Position numbers and translations under genes: made by a program
Shown: piece by piece, positions 36,510 through 48,500 of the stretch
Layout of the letters: the number at the start of each line of letters is the position of its first letter
How positions within the stretch are numbered: position 1 is the first letter of the stretch
The notes under the pieces: generated by a model
Database searches by the model: none
The model's input: the letters and a program-made list of their open reading frames with translations, nothing else
What the model was told of the DNA's origin: nothing
NCBI GenBank assembly: GCA_035048495.1
Contig: CM068542.1
Span: forward strand, 39,461,109 to 39,525,108
Direction: 5' to 3'
DNA: 64,000 nt
From: Euptelea pleiosperma
Lineage: Eukaryota > Streptophyta > Magnoliopsida > Ranunculales > Eupteleaceae

Positions 36510-39500
36510 TTAGGGGAATCCATTAGTAATCCCTTTCAGAATGTTTACTTCATGCTCCTTTGCTATGACGTCCGCCACAAAGATGCTACCAGAATCGCAC
36601 CAGCCACCCAAAACATCCCTGTTGGAGCACTGCAGCAGTGTGGAGGATATTTAGATATAAACATTGATGTCATACCCTTGGTGGTAAGTTAATGCAATGC
36701 CACCTGTATGCAAGTTGTTGGAGATAGAATGATGACAGTCACCATTCCAATACCCAACGTTTGGATTTAGGTGGTTTCATGTTAATTTTAACACTAGGGT
36801 TATCACATCATGGGCCTCTAGAGCACTCAGGCCAACAAGAGATCGGTGTGTGTGTGTGTGTGTGTGTGTGCGTGACAGGCTTTTAGATGGAGAAGATCAT
36901 CACACCTTGCTAAATCCCAGCCAGTTGGAGTCCCCTCTAAATGAAAATACCTTTTCGTTCTCTTTCCAATTTCCACAAAAAACCTGCAAAAGGACAATAT
37001 TTTATTCCATGGCTGTAGAGAAACAGATGCATCATATGACCGAACCTGTTACAAGACATTCAATCCCAGAAAAACACTCTCGACACGAGGGATTTACTGT
37101 GGATCAGCAGATTCTAAAATATCCAATTTATATATGGGTTAGAAGAAGAAAAAAACTCTCCTTACATTTGCTTACTTTAATTAAAATTCGACATTTATGC
37201 CAAGGTTATGGTCTAGTTTCACCTAAATGAGTCTATAACACAAAACCAAGAATTGAGTAAACCTCTTTGTTTTTATAAATATGAATCGTATAAACCATGA
37301 CCAAGGAGGAAATTATATATTCTTAAAATTTTAGAATTACCACGTTACCATAAAAAACATAATATGGTGAATATTACTTCTTTTTATTTTTTTGGTGGAT
37401 AATATGTTTATAAAACTTCTTACTTAATGATTAGCAATCAATAAATCATCCCCAGATGAAGGTAATGGAACCAAAAGGAAGAATTGAAAGAACTTTGATC
37501 CTTTTAACTTTCAAGCAATCACCTCATAATCAACACCTTGTATGTAGATATGATTTGAGTCGAGTGATGAGAAAGCAAGTCCCGTTATCTGCATTATCAA
37601 CAAAAAAAAAGTGTATCTATTATCCAAATGCATTGTTAGACTTAAGACCTACCAGACAGATGGCCTAGATGCAATATGGAGGAATAGGATGCATGTATCA
37701 TCATTCACATCCGTCATTCACTATGCCTTATCCCAACTATTTAGCGTCAGTAACAACGGGATGGATGTAGCCAATTCCAAATAGTTGGGATAATGCTCTG
37801 GCAATGATGATGATGATAGACACAACAATACTGAGTGAGCTGCAGTCTTCAGTACTATAAGCAGAAATCGACAAACAAAATACAGGACGCATGACACATA
37901 TAACCATTTGATGGGTCCCATCTAGGAGATCTTCTAGGTCAAATATCAACTCGATCAAATGACGCAACCATTCTTCTGGACTGCTTCCTAGATCTTTTTA
38001 TACCATCCTAAAGAATGATATTGATTGGATGGTTGAGATCATCAAAACATGTTATACCGACCCAGGAAATCTCTTTTTGGGGAGGGGCTTGCTGAACGGT
38101 TGGTCTAGGGACCCTGCATTTGCATGCATCCTGATGTTGTATTTATAGACAGTCCTTTATTGTCTACAAACACGTACTCTCATTTTACCCAACTATAAAA
38201 CCAACCAAAGATGAAAATTTCCCAGACATCTCCCTTTCACCACGACCAATATTGCCATCAGATTTCAAAGACAGCAATATACACCTCAAGAGAAACAAAT
38301 GCATAAGGAAATGGAGAAAATTGCAGAACAGCCATGTTAAATGTCATATGAAGAAATTCCATTCCATAATTACAATTTCCATTCATGTATTGTAGAGTTA
38401 TCACTTTGTCACAAGAATTATGTTTTCTTAAAGAACCAGAAGTAGCATACTTAAGATGTGACTCCAATACTTATGATTAGCCATTCAGGCTGATGACAAA
38501 CTAAATGAGAAGTTCGAGACTCTTTAGAGCCTGATGAAAGGTAAGACTCAAAAGGGTGTGTCCACCATCCAGAAATGAATCTTAAGTTACCCACGAAAGT
38601 ATAACCCTGTATAGCCCATGAAAGGTTAAATAATAGTATTTGGGGGAGTTAAATAGTGCTGGTAATCGATCAAGTAAAGTGGTCAATGCACCTGTGGAAG
38701 GCAGATAGCTGGACATGCAATTCACATGTTATCACTTCGTAAAACTCATGGCTGACCCAGCCCAGTTTAATATAGCTCCTGTATAAATTGGCTTATGCAA
38801 CTTGCACTTTGTTATCAAACACCATCAAAAGAGCAAAAGAAAATAGAGAGAATTTCTAGTTAAATAGAAATAAACAACAGTGGAAACTAACAACTATAAT
38901 AACAATAATTTGCACTGAACTCCCAATTGAATGGATTTAATGCTTCTTTAGATGCACAAGTTCAACTAACAAATAAAAAGCGGTACAAAAAAAGACTAAC
39001 CAGTGACAACATAGACTTTTTGATCGTAAAAATATTATGATTTAAACAGTTAGTAAGGCATCCACTCACCTCATATTTCGAGCAGTTCGCCCACCTTGAC
39101 AAGGCTGACCATCTGCCCCCAAGATGTCAAACACATGTAACTGCCTTCCTTTGTTTATGGCACAGAAACACTAACAAAGAACCATACCATATAAACAGAA
39201 TCAATAATTAACTGCACTCACTCATGCCTGTATACATATCATTGTCCATAACAGATATGTACCAGTGAGAGGAGAAAGACAGTGGCCACTGGGCGCACTG
39301 ATCCTTAAGCATTATAGAAGCGCTCATTAATTTATCTTACAAATATCCTAATGATCAAATCATGTTTCAAGAAACAAACTTTGACATAAAGTTCCTTGGT
39401 CACCGACCTGCGAGGATCATAGATGGTCACAGTTCGATCAGCTCCACCTACTGCAATAGTCCCACCTGAGGAACTGCAAACAGCATAGCAGATATCTCCA

Positions 39501-42500
39501 ATGGAACCATAGATTCGTTGTACACAACCACCATTCTCCTTCATTCTCAAGTCCCATATGGTCAGCTGCAGTTCCAGAAGTGAAGCAGAAGCAATCCAAC
39601 AGCAAGTGTAAGAAATAAAGGTCAGATACATCAACTGATCTAAAATGTATATAAGCCCAAGCCATACCTGGCAGCCTTCAGCAACTGCTAATATACAACT
39701 TTCATCCCCACAAAATGAACTTCGTAAAAAGCTCAATGAAGATGGATACCACAAGCTACAAGATAACTATGTCAGTATCATAAAAAATAAAAAAAATAAA
39801 AAATCCAAAAGAGCACTAATAAACAAGAGTGATGCAAATGTGTTTCCCAGGGAAATCAAAGAATCCCAGACATTATATAGAAATTTCTTTTAAGTTCTTG
39901 CCCTAAAGATAATAAAATGGATGTTTTTTTTGATCGGTATAATAAAATGGATGCTCAAATCCAAAAGCACAGATTAAACCAAGCTCATGGAGATGAATAG
40001 CTCCGAAAGAGATATAGCCATATCATCTGAAACCACAAAGTAATCAAATGGTCTATGGAAAAAAATGTAAAGAGAAACAATGACAATACAAAAGCAACAT
40101 TTCAAACTAAAATCTAGAGCCACTATCTTTATTCGAATACGGTGTTCTATCAAGTGCGACATGAGAGCCATTGCTGGTAGATCCCTGTTCATTCACATGA
40201 ATTATAATTCAAGAAATAATAAGCAGCAAAAATATAAGTAATACTTTTCATGAGTAGCTGGATAGAAAATATGTACAGTATAGGAAACATGGGAGCTGGA
40301 AGACTGATGAATTCAAATTAGTTGAGATTTTGTGTAATGTGAGTAAGAAGCAAAGCACGGTTAAAATTTCTCCACAGACTGAAGATGAGAGGGAGACAAC
40401 TTGGACGATCTGGACAAGACGAGTCCGAGACGCCACAAGATGCATTTGAGTGCTAACGCGTAAAGTTCATATAACAAGTAAAGTTCCATTTGAGTGCTAA
40501 CGCGTTGTCAGCCCATGTCACTCTGAATATTGTTACTTGTTAATGAAAATTATATCATCTCATCCACACACCAATTAATATGAAACTAACACTCGTCCCA
40601 ATTAGTATGGTGTCTGACTTCTGATCGTAAGTTTGTGGGTTTGAATTCGAAACGGACAAGACGAGGCCAATACATGCAAAACGAACGAGACAAATAGTGA
40701 CCCATTGTTAAACATGAATCACATATGAATCATGTCCTAGTCCTTTTGATACCGAGACATATAGGTATCAGCCAAGACTTGAAACCATGGTTACACTTAC
40801 AGCCAAACATGGTAACTCGCTTGTACTATCAAAAGCGTTTAGGATAAATATTTATAGTTAAGTTCTGCAACAATGTTATACCAAATGCCAGGATGAGAAC
40901 ACACTGAGGCCATCAACCACATCAATTGAGAAAAGTTCTCAGTAAAAGATGTAAGCTTAAATTTTAGTTAACGAGCTAATTATGGTGACACTCTTGTTTC
41001 CATGATGCAAATTCTTCTGCTCTAAGGGCTGTCGAGGAAGGAGAAGGAAGAAATGAGAGAAGCGTGAGCCTTAATTTTATTATCTGAAGTGGTTAGCATA
41101 CATAGTGGGCTTATAAAGCAAGACAATATGCCTACAAGACAAGATACATCCAGCACATATGATAGGCCTAAACTCATAATAAATGAAATGGAAAATACCC
41201 ATATGTCCTCCTACACTCCCCTCGAGCTGGAGCATGAATATCGAACATGCCCAACTTGGACAAATACATAGAATGACTTCGTTTGGAAAGTGCTTTCATG
41301 AAGATATCTGCAACTTGTTCACTTGATTTGGTGTAAGGTGTGGTAATCTCGCAAGACTGGACCTTATCACGAATAAAATGAGAATCTATCTCAATGTGCT
41401 TGGTCCACCCATGGATAGGGGTGTCAACGGGTCGGTTCCGGTTCGGTTCCTAAGGTGGCCAGAACCGGAACAAACGGTTCCGGTTCTCAAAGTGATGGAT
41501 CCAGAACCGGAACCGATTATGTATTTTATGTCGGTTCCGATCTGGTTCCGGGTATATTGGGTCTAATCTTGATAATATGAGAATTTTACACTATATTTAT
41601 ATATTGGTTCTGGTTCTTATCGGTTCAATTCCGGTTCCTATCGGTTTCGGTTCCATATTAGACTACCCGGAACCGGAACCATTATTTTCGGTTCGGTTCC
41701 GATTTTGGTTCCTTTTTAATCGGTTCCCAAATATGTGGTACCGGAACCGGTGTTTTCGGTTCCGGTTCCGATTCGGTTCCGGTTAAACGGGTAAAATTGA
41801 CACCCCTACCCATGGAAGACCGGGTTGACAACAATATGAATGGCAACTTGATTGTTGCGAAACTTCTTCATGGGTGTTGAAGCATCAATGCTGAACTCAG
41901 TCATGAGCTGTTTTGATGTAGGACATTTAACCAATACTCCCCAAAAGCCGCGACCGATGGAGGCTTGAGATTAAATTCCTTTATTTCATAGCCCAAATCC
42001 AGGCCCTTGGTCGAACTCTCCTTCGTGGGTCCCATTTCACATGGGCCATCCCACCCCGAGTGTGCCCCATTTATGCAAGCTGCCCCACTCGAGTCCAGTG
42101 TGAAAATGCCCTTGCATTAATTGTTAAACAACCATTTATCCTAAAAGATCGACCTGTTGGGGAAAGGCGAAACAACTATGTATACCAACGGGTCATCGGG
42201 CCAACACAACACGTGTGTAGGAACACATCCTCTGCAAACACTCCCCCCTCAGCGGGAATACACTCCCCTGGAGACTTGAACTTGCGACCTCCCAGGCCTT
42301 AAGGCTCTGATACCATGTTAAACAACCATTTACCCCAAACGATCGACCTCTTGGGGAAAGTCGAAACAATTATGTATATCAACGAGTCATCGGGCCAACA
42401 CAACATATGTGCGGGAACACACCCTCTGCTAACATTAAGTGAGGAGTCTCGAACACGAGACCTCAGCTTTGATACTACTTTGATGTAAGACATTTAACCA

Positions 42501-45500
42501 ATACTCCCCAAAAGCCGCGACTGATGGAGGCGTGAGCTTAAATTCCTTTATCTCATAGCCCAAATTCATGCCTTCGGTCGAACCCTCCTTCGTGGGTCCC
42601 ATTTCACACGGGCCATCCCACCCCGAGTGTGCCCCATTTACGCAGGCTGCCCCACTCGAGCCCGATGTGAAAAATGCCCCTGCATTATGTTTGAGCCATG
42701 TGAACTCACATGTCACTAATGTCATAGATATCGATATTTAGCTTTTGCACTCAATTTGGCTACAACTGATTGTTTTCTATTTTTCCGAGTGACAAGATTA
42801 TCCCTAACAAATGAGCAGTAGCCTGAGGTAGAGTGTTTGTCAGAAAGCTTCCCAACCCAGTCTACATCAGAATAGGTAGAAATACGAAAGTGGTCAGTCA
42901 AATGAAATAATAACCCTCGACCAGTGTAGATTTAGGGGGCGTTTGGGAACGAGAAGTAAAAGCACTTCTACTTGTAGTAGAAGTTACTAGTTGATTTTTT
43001 ACCTCCAAAAAGTCAGAGAAATTAAAAGCATCGGGAGGCCTTCTAATTTTTGAGAAGTAATTTCTCTTAGAGGTTAAAAGCTAAAAAATTTAGCTTCAGT
43101 TTTAAGTTAGTTTTTAACTTTTCAAAAGTTAAAATATGAAACACATCCAAACTAACTTTTTGGCTTATAAAAGTCAATAAGTTACTCATTTTTGTGTTGT
43201 CAAACGCCCCCTTAATGTAATGGAGAATGCGACGAACAACTTCCATGATTGGTAGTCTAGATGCATGCATGAACTAACTAACAACTTCAATTGCATAAGC
43301 AAGATCAGACTGAGTGATCATAAAATAAATGAGGTAACCCACTAGACACAAAAAACTACTTAGGCTTGAGAGAGGAGATCTTTGTCATCAATTGAAAGGC
43401 GATGATTGAATTCCAAAGGAGTATCACTTGGTCTAATCCCAAGCATTCCAATATCACGAAGAAGATAAAAAACCTACTCCCTCTGAGAGAAAAAATAATT
43501 CCTTGTCTAAAATGAGCAATTTCAATATCAATGAAATATTTTAACAAGCCCAAGTCTTTGATGTCAAAAACATGTTATAGATGATGTTTTAAACGATCAA
43601 TCATAGAGTGGTCATCACTTGTCACTATAAAGTCATACACAAACAAGAATTGTTGTTGTTCCCTGAGCACCATTATGAACAAAGAAGGAATGATTAGACT
43701 GACATCGACAGAATCCAAAGGAAACAACCACTTTGTTGAACCTATCAAACCATGCCTAAGATGACTGCTTCAAGCCATAAATGGATTTCTTGAATCGACA
43801 AACCTAATTCCTAAGCTCCCCCTTAGGATAAAAACCAAGTGGAAGACTCATGTAGACCCCTTCTTATAAGTCACCATGAAGGAAGACATTCTTCAAATCT
43901 AGTTGATGAAGAAGCTAGTGTTAAAATTGCTGCCACAAAAAGGACACATAGAGTTGTGGTTTTAACAACCATAATAAATATCTCAGAATAGTCAACCCTT
44001 GTTATCTGAGTGAAACCTTTTACAACTAAACGTGCCTTGTTCCTCTCAATAGATCCATCAAGTTTAAACTTTAAACCCATTTGTAGTCAACCAATTCTTG
44101 CCACGTGGGAAAGAGACAATGTCCCAAATACGATTCTTCTCGAGGCTGTCATCTCTTCTTTCATGGCCTGGAGATAAAAAGAATGTCTAGTAATACCAGA
44201 AAAGAATGTCTTGTATTGTTGGGATAAAAAGTGATGGAAACATGTAGCGAAAGAAGATGGTTAGTACATGAGTGATTCCCTTGAGAAGAGCAGTAGGCAA
44301 GTGAAGGTGAGACAAAGAACCATAAGAAGATGAGTCAACGCGAGGATTAGAATGTACACCTTATAATTGAGGTTGAGAGTCAATAAGAGTCTGCGTAATT
44401 CCTTTCATAAACCTTGAGTTGAGTGCTCTTAGTTTCATTCAAATAACCCTTGGGTAGATCATTCTGTGTAGGTAGACCAGTCTAGTATTTCATCACTTTT
44501 GTGAATGACTTCTCACATATGACTTGTATTTTATTTAATGAAAGACAGTTCTGAAATATTTTTTGTTTTAATCTTTTTATGCTGAAGTCGTTACTCAATT
44601 TAATACATGCATTGTGTTTTGCATTTTTATAATGCTACTGAGTATAGTTCTGCTCCGTTTGAAAATTTTCTTGATAGCCTTGGCATCATATACATCAAAC
44701 ATCTTATAGTCACATTCCTTAATAGAATGGGATGGCCGAAAGAAAACAGACACGTCCTTCAATAGTACGAGCTTTGTTGATCCAAATGAATGTGCCTAAA
44801 CATTTTTGGGGTGATGTTTTTATTACATGTTACCTCGTCAATAGAATGTTATCCTCTATTTTGAAAGAGAAATCTCCCTTCAGCGCCTTGTTTTTGAAAG
44901 ATGATTTTTTTTTCTCACCTCCTTAGATATTTGGATGTGTATGCTTTGTTCACAAACTTAGGAGAGAAAATGATAAACTTGATACCCAAGCTATAAAATT
45001 CATTGTTCTAAGTTATTCTAGGACACAAAAAGGGTATCATTGTTATAGTCCCACATTGAAGAAAAAATTTGTGTCGATGTTACCTTCTTCGAGGCTACTC
45101 CATTTTACTCTGGTGAAGGACGTCAATTTCAAGATCTTGATTTTTATTTTGTGTACACTCCTCCAGTTGTTCCTCCAATTGTTCTACCTCCTCCCATTAA
45201 ACCATTACAATTGTATATTCGGAGACATTAGCAAGGAAATATTGATCCACCTCAAGATCCTCCATCATCAACCTTGCTATCTCAAGATCCAGTTGCTTTC
45301 AGCACTACCATCTCACGATTCAGTTGTTCCCCAAGAGACTGAAAGTGACTTCCTATTGTGCTTCGAAAAGGTAAATGTATATGTACCGAACATCTCATTT
45401 CAAATTTCTTGCCTTTTGATTTCTAACATTTTGTTTTTCATTGTCATCTTTTCGTTTTCTAGTTTTGTATAGTGAAGCCATGTCTCAGTCTATATGAAGG

Positions 45501-48500
45501 AAAGCTATGGGAGATGAGATGGCAACTCTTAGGTTGAATGATACGTGGGACCTAACCGTTTTACCTGCTGGGAAGCGTGTTGTGGGTTACCATTGGATAT
45601 ACGCTGTGAAACAGAAACCATGATGGTTCAGTTGAATGCCTGAAAACCCGGTTGGTAGCTAAGGGATATACTCGGACTAATAGCATCGACTATTCTAAGA
45701 CTTTTCCCCTGTGTCTAAGTTGAATTCTGTACATGTGATCATATCCTTGGCAGTTAATATGTCGTAACCGTTAATTTAGTTAGATGTGAAAAATATCATT
45801 TTGCATGGTGACCTGTCTGAGGATTGTGTATATGGAGCAACCTCTTGGTTTTGTTGCTCAGGGGAGTTAGCTAAGGTGTGCAGGTCGAAGAAGTCCATTT
45901 ATGGACTCAAACAACTGCCAAAATCCTGATTTGATAAGTTTAACCAATTTGTGGTTTCTCTTGGGATAAGTAGGAGTTGGACAGACCATTTTGAATTCTT
46001 CAAACGAGTGGCGTGTGGTATTGTTATTCTTGTGTTTATGTGGACAACATTGTTGTCACATATAGTGATATAAAGGGAATTGAGGTTCTAAAAAGTCATA
46101 TTCAGAAGTATTTACACTCTTAAGGATTTGGGTTAGCTTTGCTATTTCTTGGACATTGAGGTTGCGAGATCCAAAATTGCCATCAACTTGTCGCTATGTT
46201 ATGGATCTTCTAACAGAGACAAGACTGTTAGGAGCTTAGCCAATTGACACTCCCATGTGTCCGAATCATAAGTTTACTATTGACCATGGCTTTAAAAACG
46301 ACCGTTTAAACACGTTTTATCGTTTTTGAATAAAACGGCTGTTTTTTTGTTTTAACGGCCGTTAAAATCGTTTAAACAGCCGTTTAATTCTGAAAAATTG
46401 TGAAAAAAAACGGCCATTAAATCCGTTAAAACTCGTTAAATTCCGTTTTTTTTTTTTTTTTCAAATTTCAACACCATTTTTTCTGTTTAATTCCGTTTTT
46501 TCCATTTTTGCCCCTGGCCGTTTCAATCTATTTTAACGGCCATTTAAACGGTAACGCCCTCAGTCCGTTTAACCATTAAAATGGCCTCCTTTAAACCTTG
46601 CTATTGACCATGGAGAGTCCTTAGGTGATCCTAGAGGGTATCGAAGATTGATTGGAAACTTATTTACTTGACAATCACACGCCTTGACATCTTCTGTCGT
46701 CAATCGGTTCATGCATTTCCCTAGAGTTTCGCATTTGAAAGCCATAGTCCGAATTCTCAAGTATCCAAAGGGAGCTCCTAAACATGGTATTCCATACAAA
46801 TACAATGGTCACCTGAATGTTGAGGGGTATATAGCTATGATACCCGATACCTGTACATGGCCATCGTATCCGTCTCGACACGACACGGGACATGGCACCA
46901 ACATGTATCATTCACAAAAAAAGTTGAAAAAATGAAAATTTTGAACTACAAAATAGGATACTCATATCCATATCTGTGTCCCTGATTTTAGAAAATGTCG
47001 AGTCCTCCCGTTTTCCGTATCTGTCTGTACCCGTATCCGGGCATCATAGGTATACAGATGCAGATTGGGATGGATCTACTTCATATAGGAAGTCTATTGG
47101 GTATTGTACATTTGTGACTGGAAATTTGGACTTGGAAAAATAAGAAACAGTGTTGTTGCCAAATCTATTGCTTGGAAAATGGAAAGATTTGTACAAGTTA
47201 TACATTTTGTCACCACTTTGTGGAAAATCATTGAAGCGGAGTATCATGCTATGGCTTACACACTTGTGAGCTCATATGGTTGAAGAGTCTGTTGCTTGAG
47301 TTTGGAGTATCATTCAAAGAGCTTGTTAAACTTTATTGTAATAATTAGGTCACTATTCATATAGCTAGTAATCTCGTATTCCATGAACGAACGAAACATA
47401 AAAGTTGACTGCCACTTCATTTGGGGGAAGGTATCAAGTAATGAGATTTCACGTTGTATGTATCCTCTCAAAATCAGCTTGCTGACATCTTCACCAAGGC
47501 ATTGGACATGCACTACGAGCAGGATTTGTTTCAAGCTGGGCATGAATAATGTCTATGCTCTGGCTTGAGGGGGAGTGTTGGTGTATTTATTTAGTATAGA
47601 CATGCGTGTAGGAATATTTGTGTTTCTTATTTATTTTATCTTTTATTATTATTGGCTTATAGAAGGGCATAATTATAATCTGTGTCAAACCAAAGTGAAT
47701 ATAAGTAATTTAGGGAGATCATGCACTCTTAACGAAGTGCACTTTCTCTCCCCTCTTTCTCTTGCCTCATCTCTTCTCTTCTCCTTTCTGCTTCAATTCT
47801 CTTTTCCTTACTTTCCTCCTTTTTGTAATGCTGAAACCCTAGATAAATCTACAATCCTAATGGTAGATAATTTTGGAAGAGATGTTGAGACGTTGAATTC
47901 GGCAATCTCGCATTCCCGCTCCCGCACACACTCGTACCCGCACCCGCTCCACGCTCTAATTACTTAGGTTCAAACCAATGCATCCTACGAACCCAATCCA
48001 CCAAATCACAAGGGCACCCAGGAAACCCTACGAGGCTTAGGTATGGGTATGGAATCCTTGTTGGATATGGCTCAACGGTACATAATTATTTTATGCTAAA
48101 ATGTATTAAGTGAAAAAAATATGTAGATATTTAAATATTAAAAAATTATAATATTTAAACAATATGAACAATTATCTATATATAAACTTGTCCCTATACC
48201 CAGTGATTTGGGGGTCGAGCAAGAGTGACACCTAGAAAACACCCATAAGCAAAGCTGTATCCATACCTAGGTTACATAGAGTACATCGTAAGTTCCTCTT
48301 TTATGCTTAAAAACATCGTTTCATTGCGTCCACACTTGAATTGAAATTAACTGCAGTACCTAATATCGTGGAAATTAGTTATCAAGCGCTAAGGCTTGAA
48401 ATGATGCCAGAAGATTGCAAGGTTGACATGACTGGTTTTAAAAGCTAGTCTCTCCAGCATTACAGTTAGCTTAGGTTTTATGCACCTTAACATTTTACTC

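Larger units (their letters stand above)
41030..44450 (-). mobile_element. Degenerate copia, - strand, carrying nested insertions
   Basis: Read on the - strand, RT pieces occur at 44080-43871 (LDGSIERNKARLVVKGFTQ) and about 43650-43356, then RNase H (RRILHYIK near 43230) and the end with NPVFHGWTKHIEID and HFIRDK near 41380-41420. A polypurine tract precedes the 3' LTR at 41215. The catalytic YVDD position reads VYDF, so it is inactive. The gag and 5' LTR are missing. Later insertions: a hAT MITE (41416-41808), a TRIM pair (41914-42687) and a PIF-type MITE (42935-43211). Confidence 0.85.
44630..47853 (+). mobile_element. 5'-truncated copia, + strand, with nested MITEs
   Basis: The + strand has an integrase end (GMAERKQTRPSIVRALLIQM, HFWGDVF, YLVNRMLSS, from about 44680), then RT in broken frames (LRLNDTWDLTVLPAGKRVVG, KSIYGLKQLPKS) with YVDN where YVDD is expected, then RNase H (TDADWDGSTSYRKSIGYC near 47055). 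A polypurine tract GAGGGGGAG at 47567-47575 precedes a 3' LTR. Many stops. MITEs interrupt it at 46285-46600 and 46835-47049. It points opposite to the neighbouring copia. Confidence 0.85.

Noticed and set aside
41416..41808. CRISPR-like or satellite array (repeated ggttccgg)
   Set aside because: No regular spacing or unique spacers; inverted ends plus an 8-bp duplication show a hAT MITE.
42303..42315. tRNA gene, suggested by tggtatcagagcc-type sequences here and at 7731 and 18611
   Set aside because: These are retroelement primer-binding sites complementary to initiator tRNA; no cloverleaf around them.
47575..47967. 130-aa open frame on the + strand
   Set aside because: It lies in the copia 3' LTR and its CT-rich flank; composition explains the openness.
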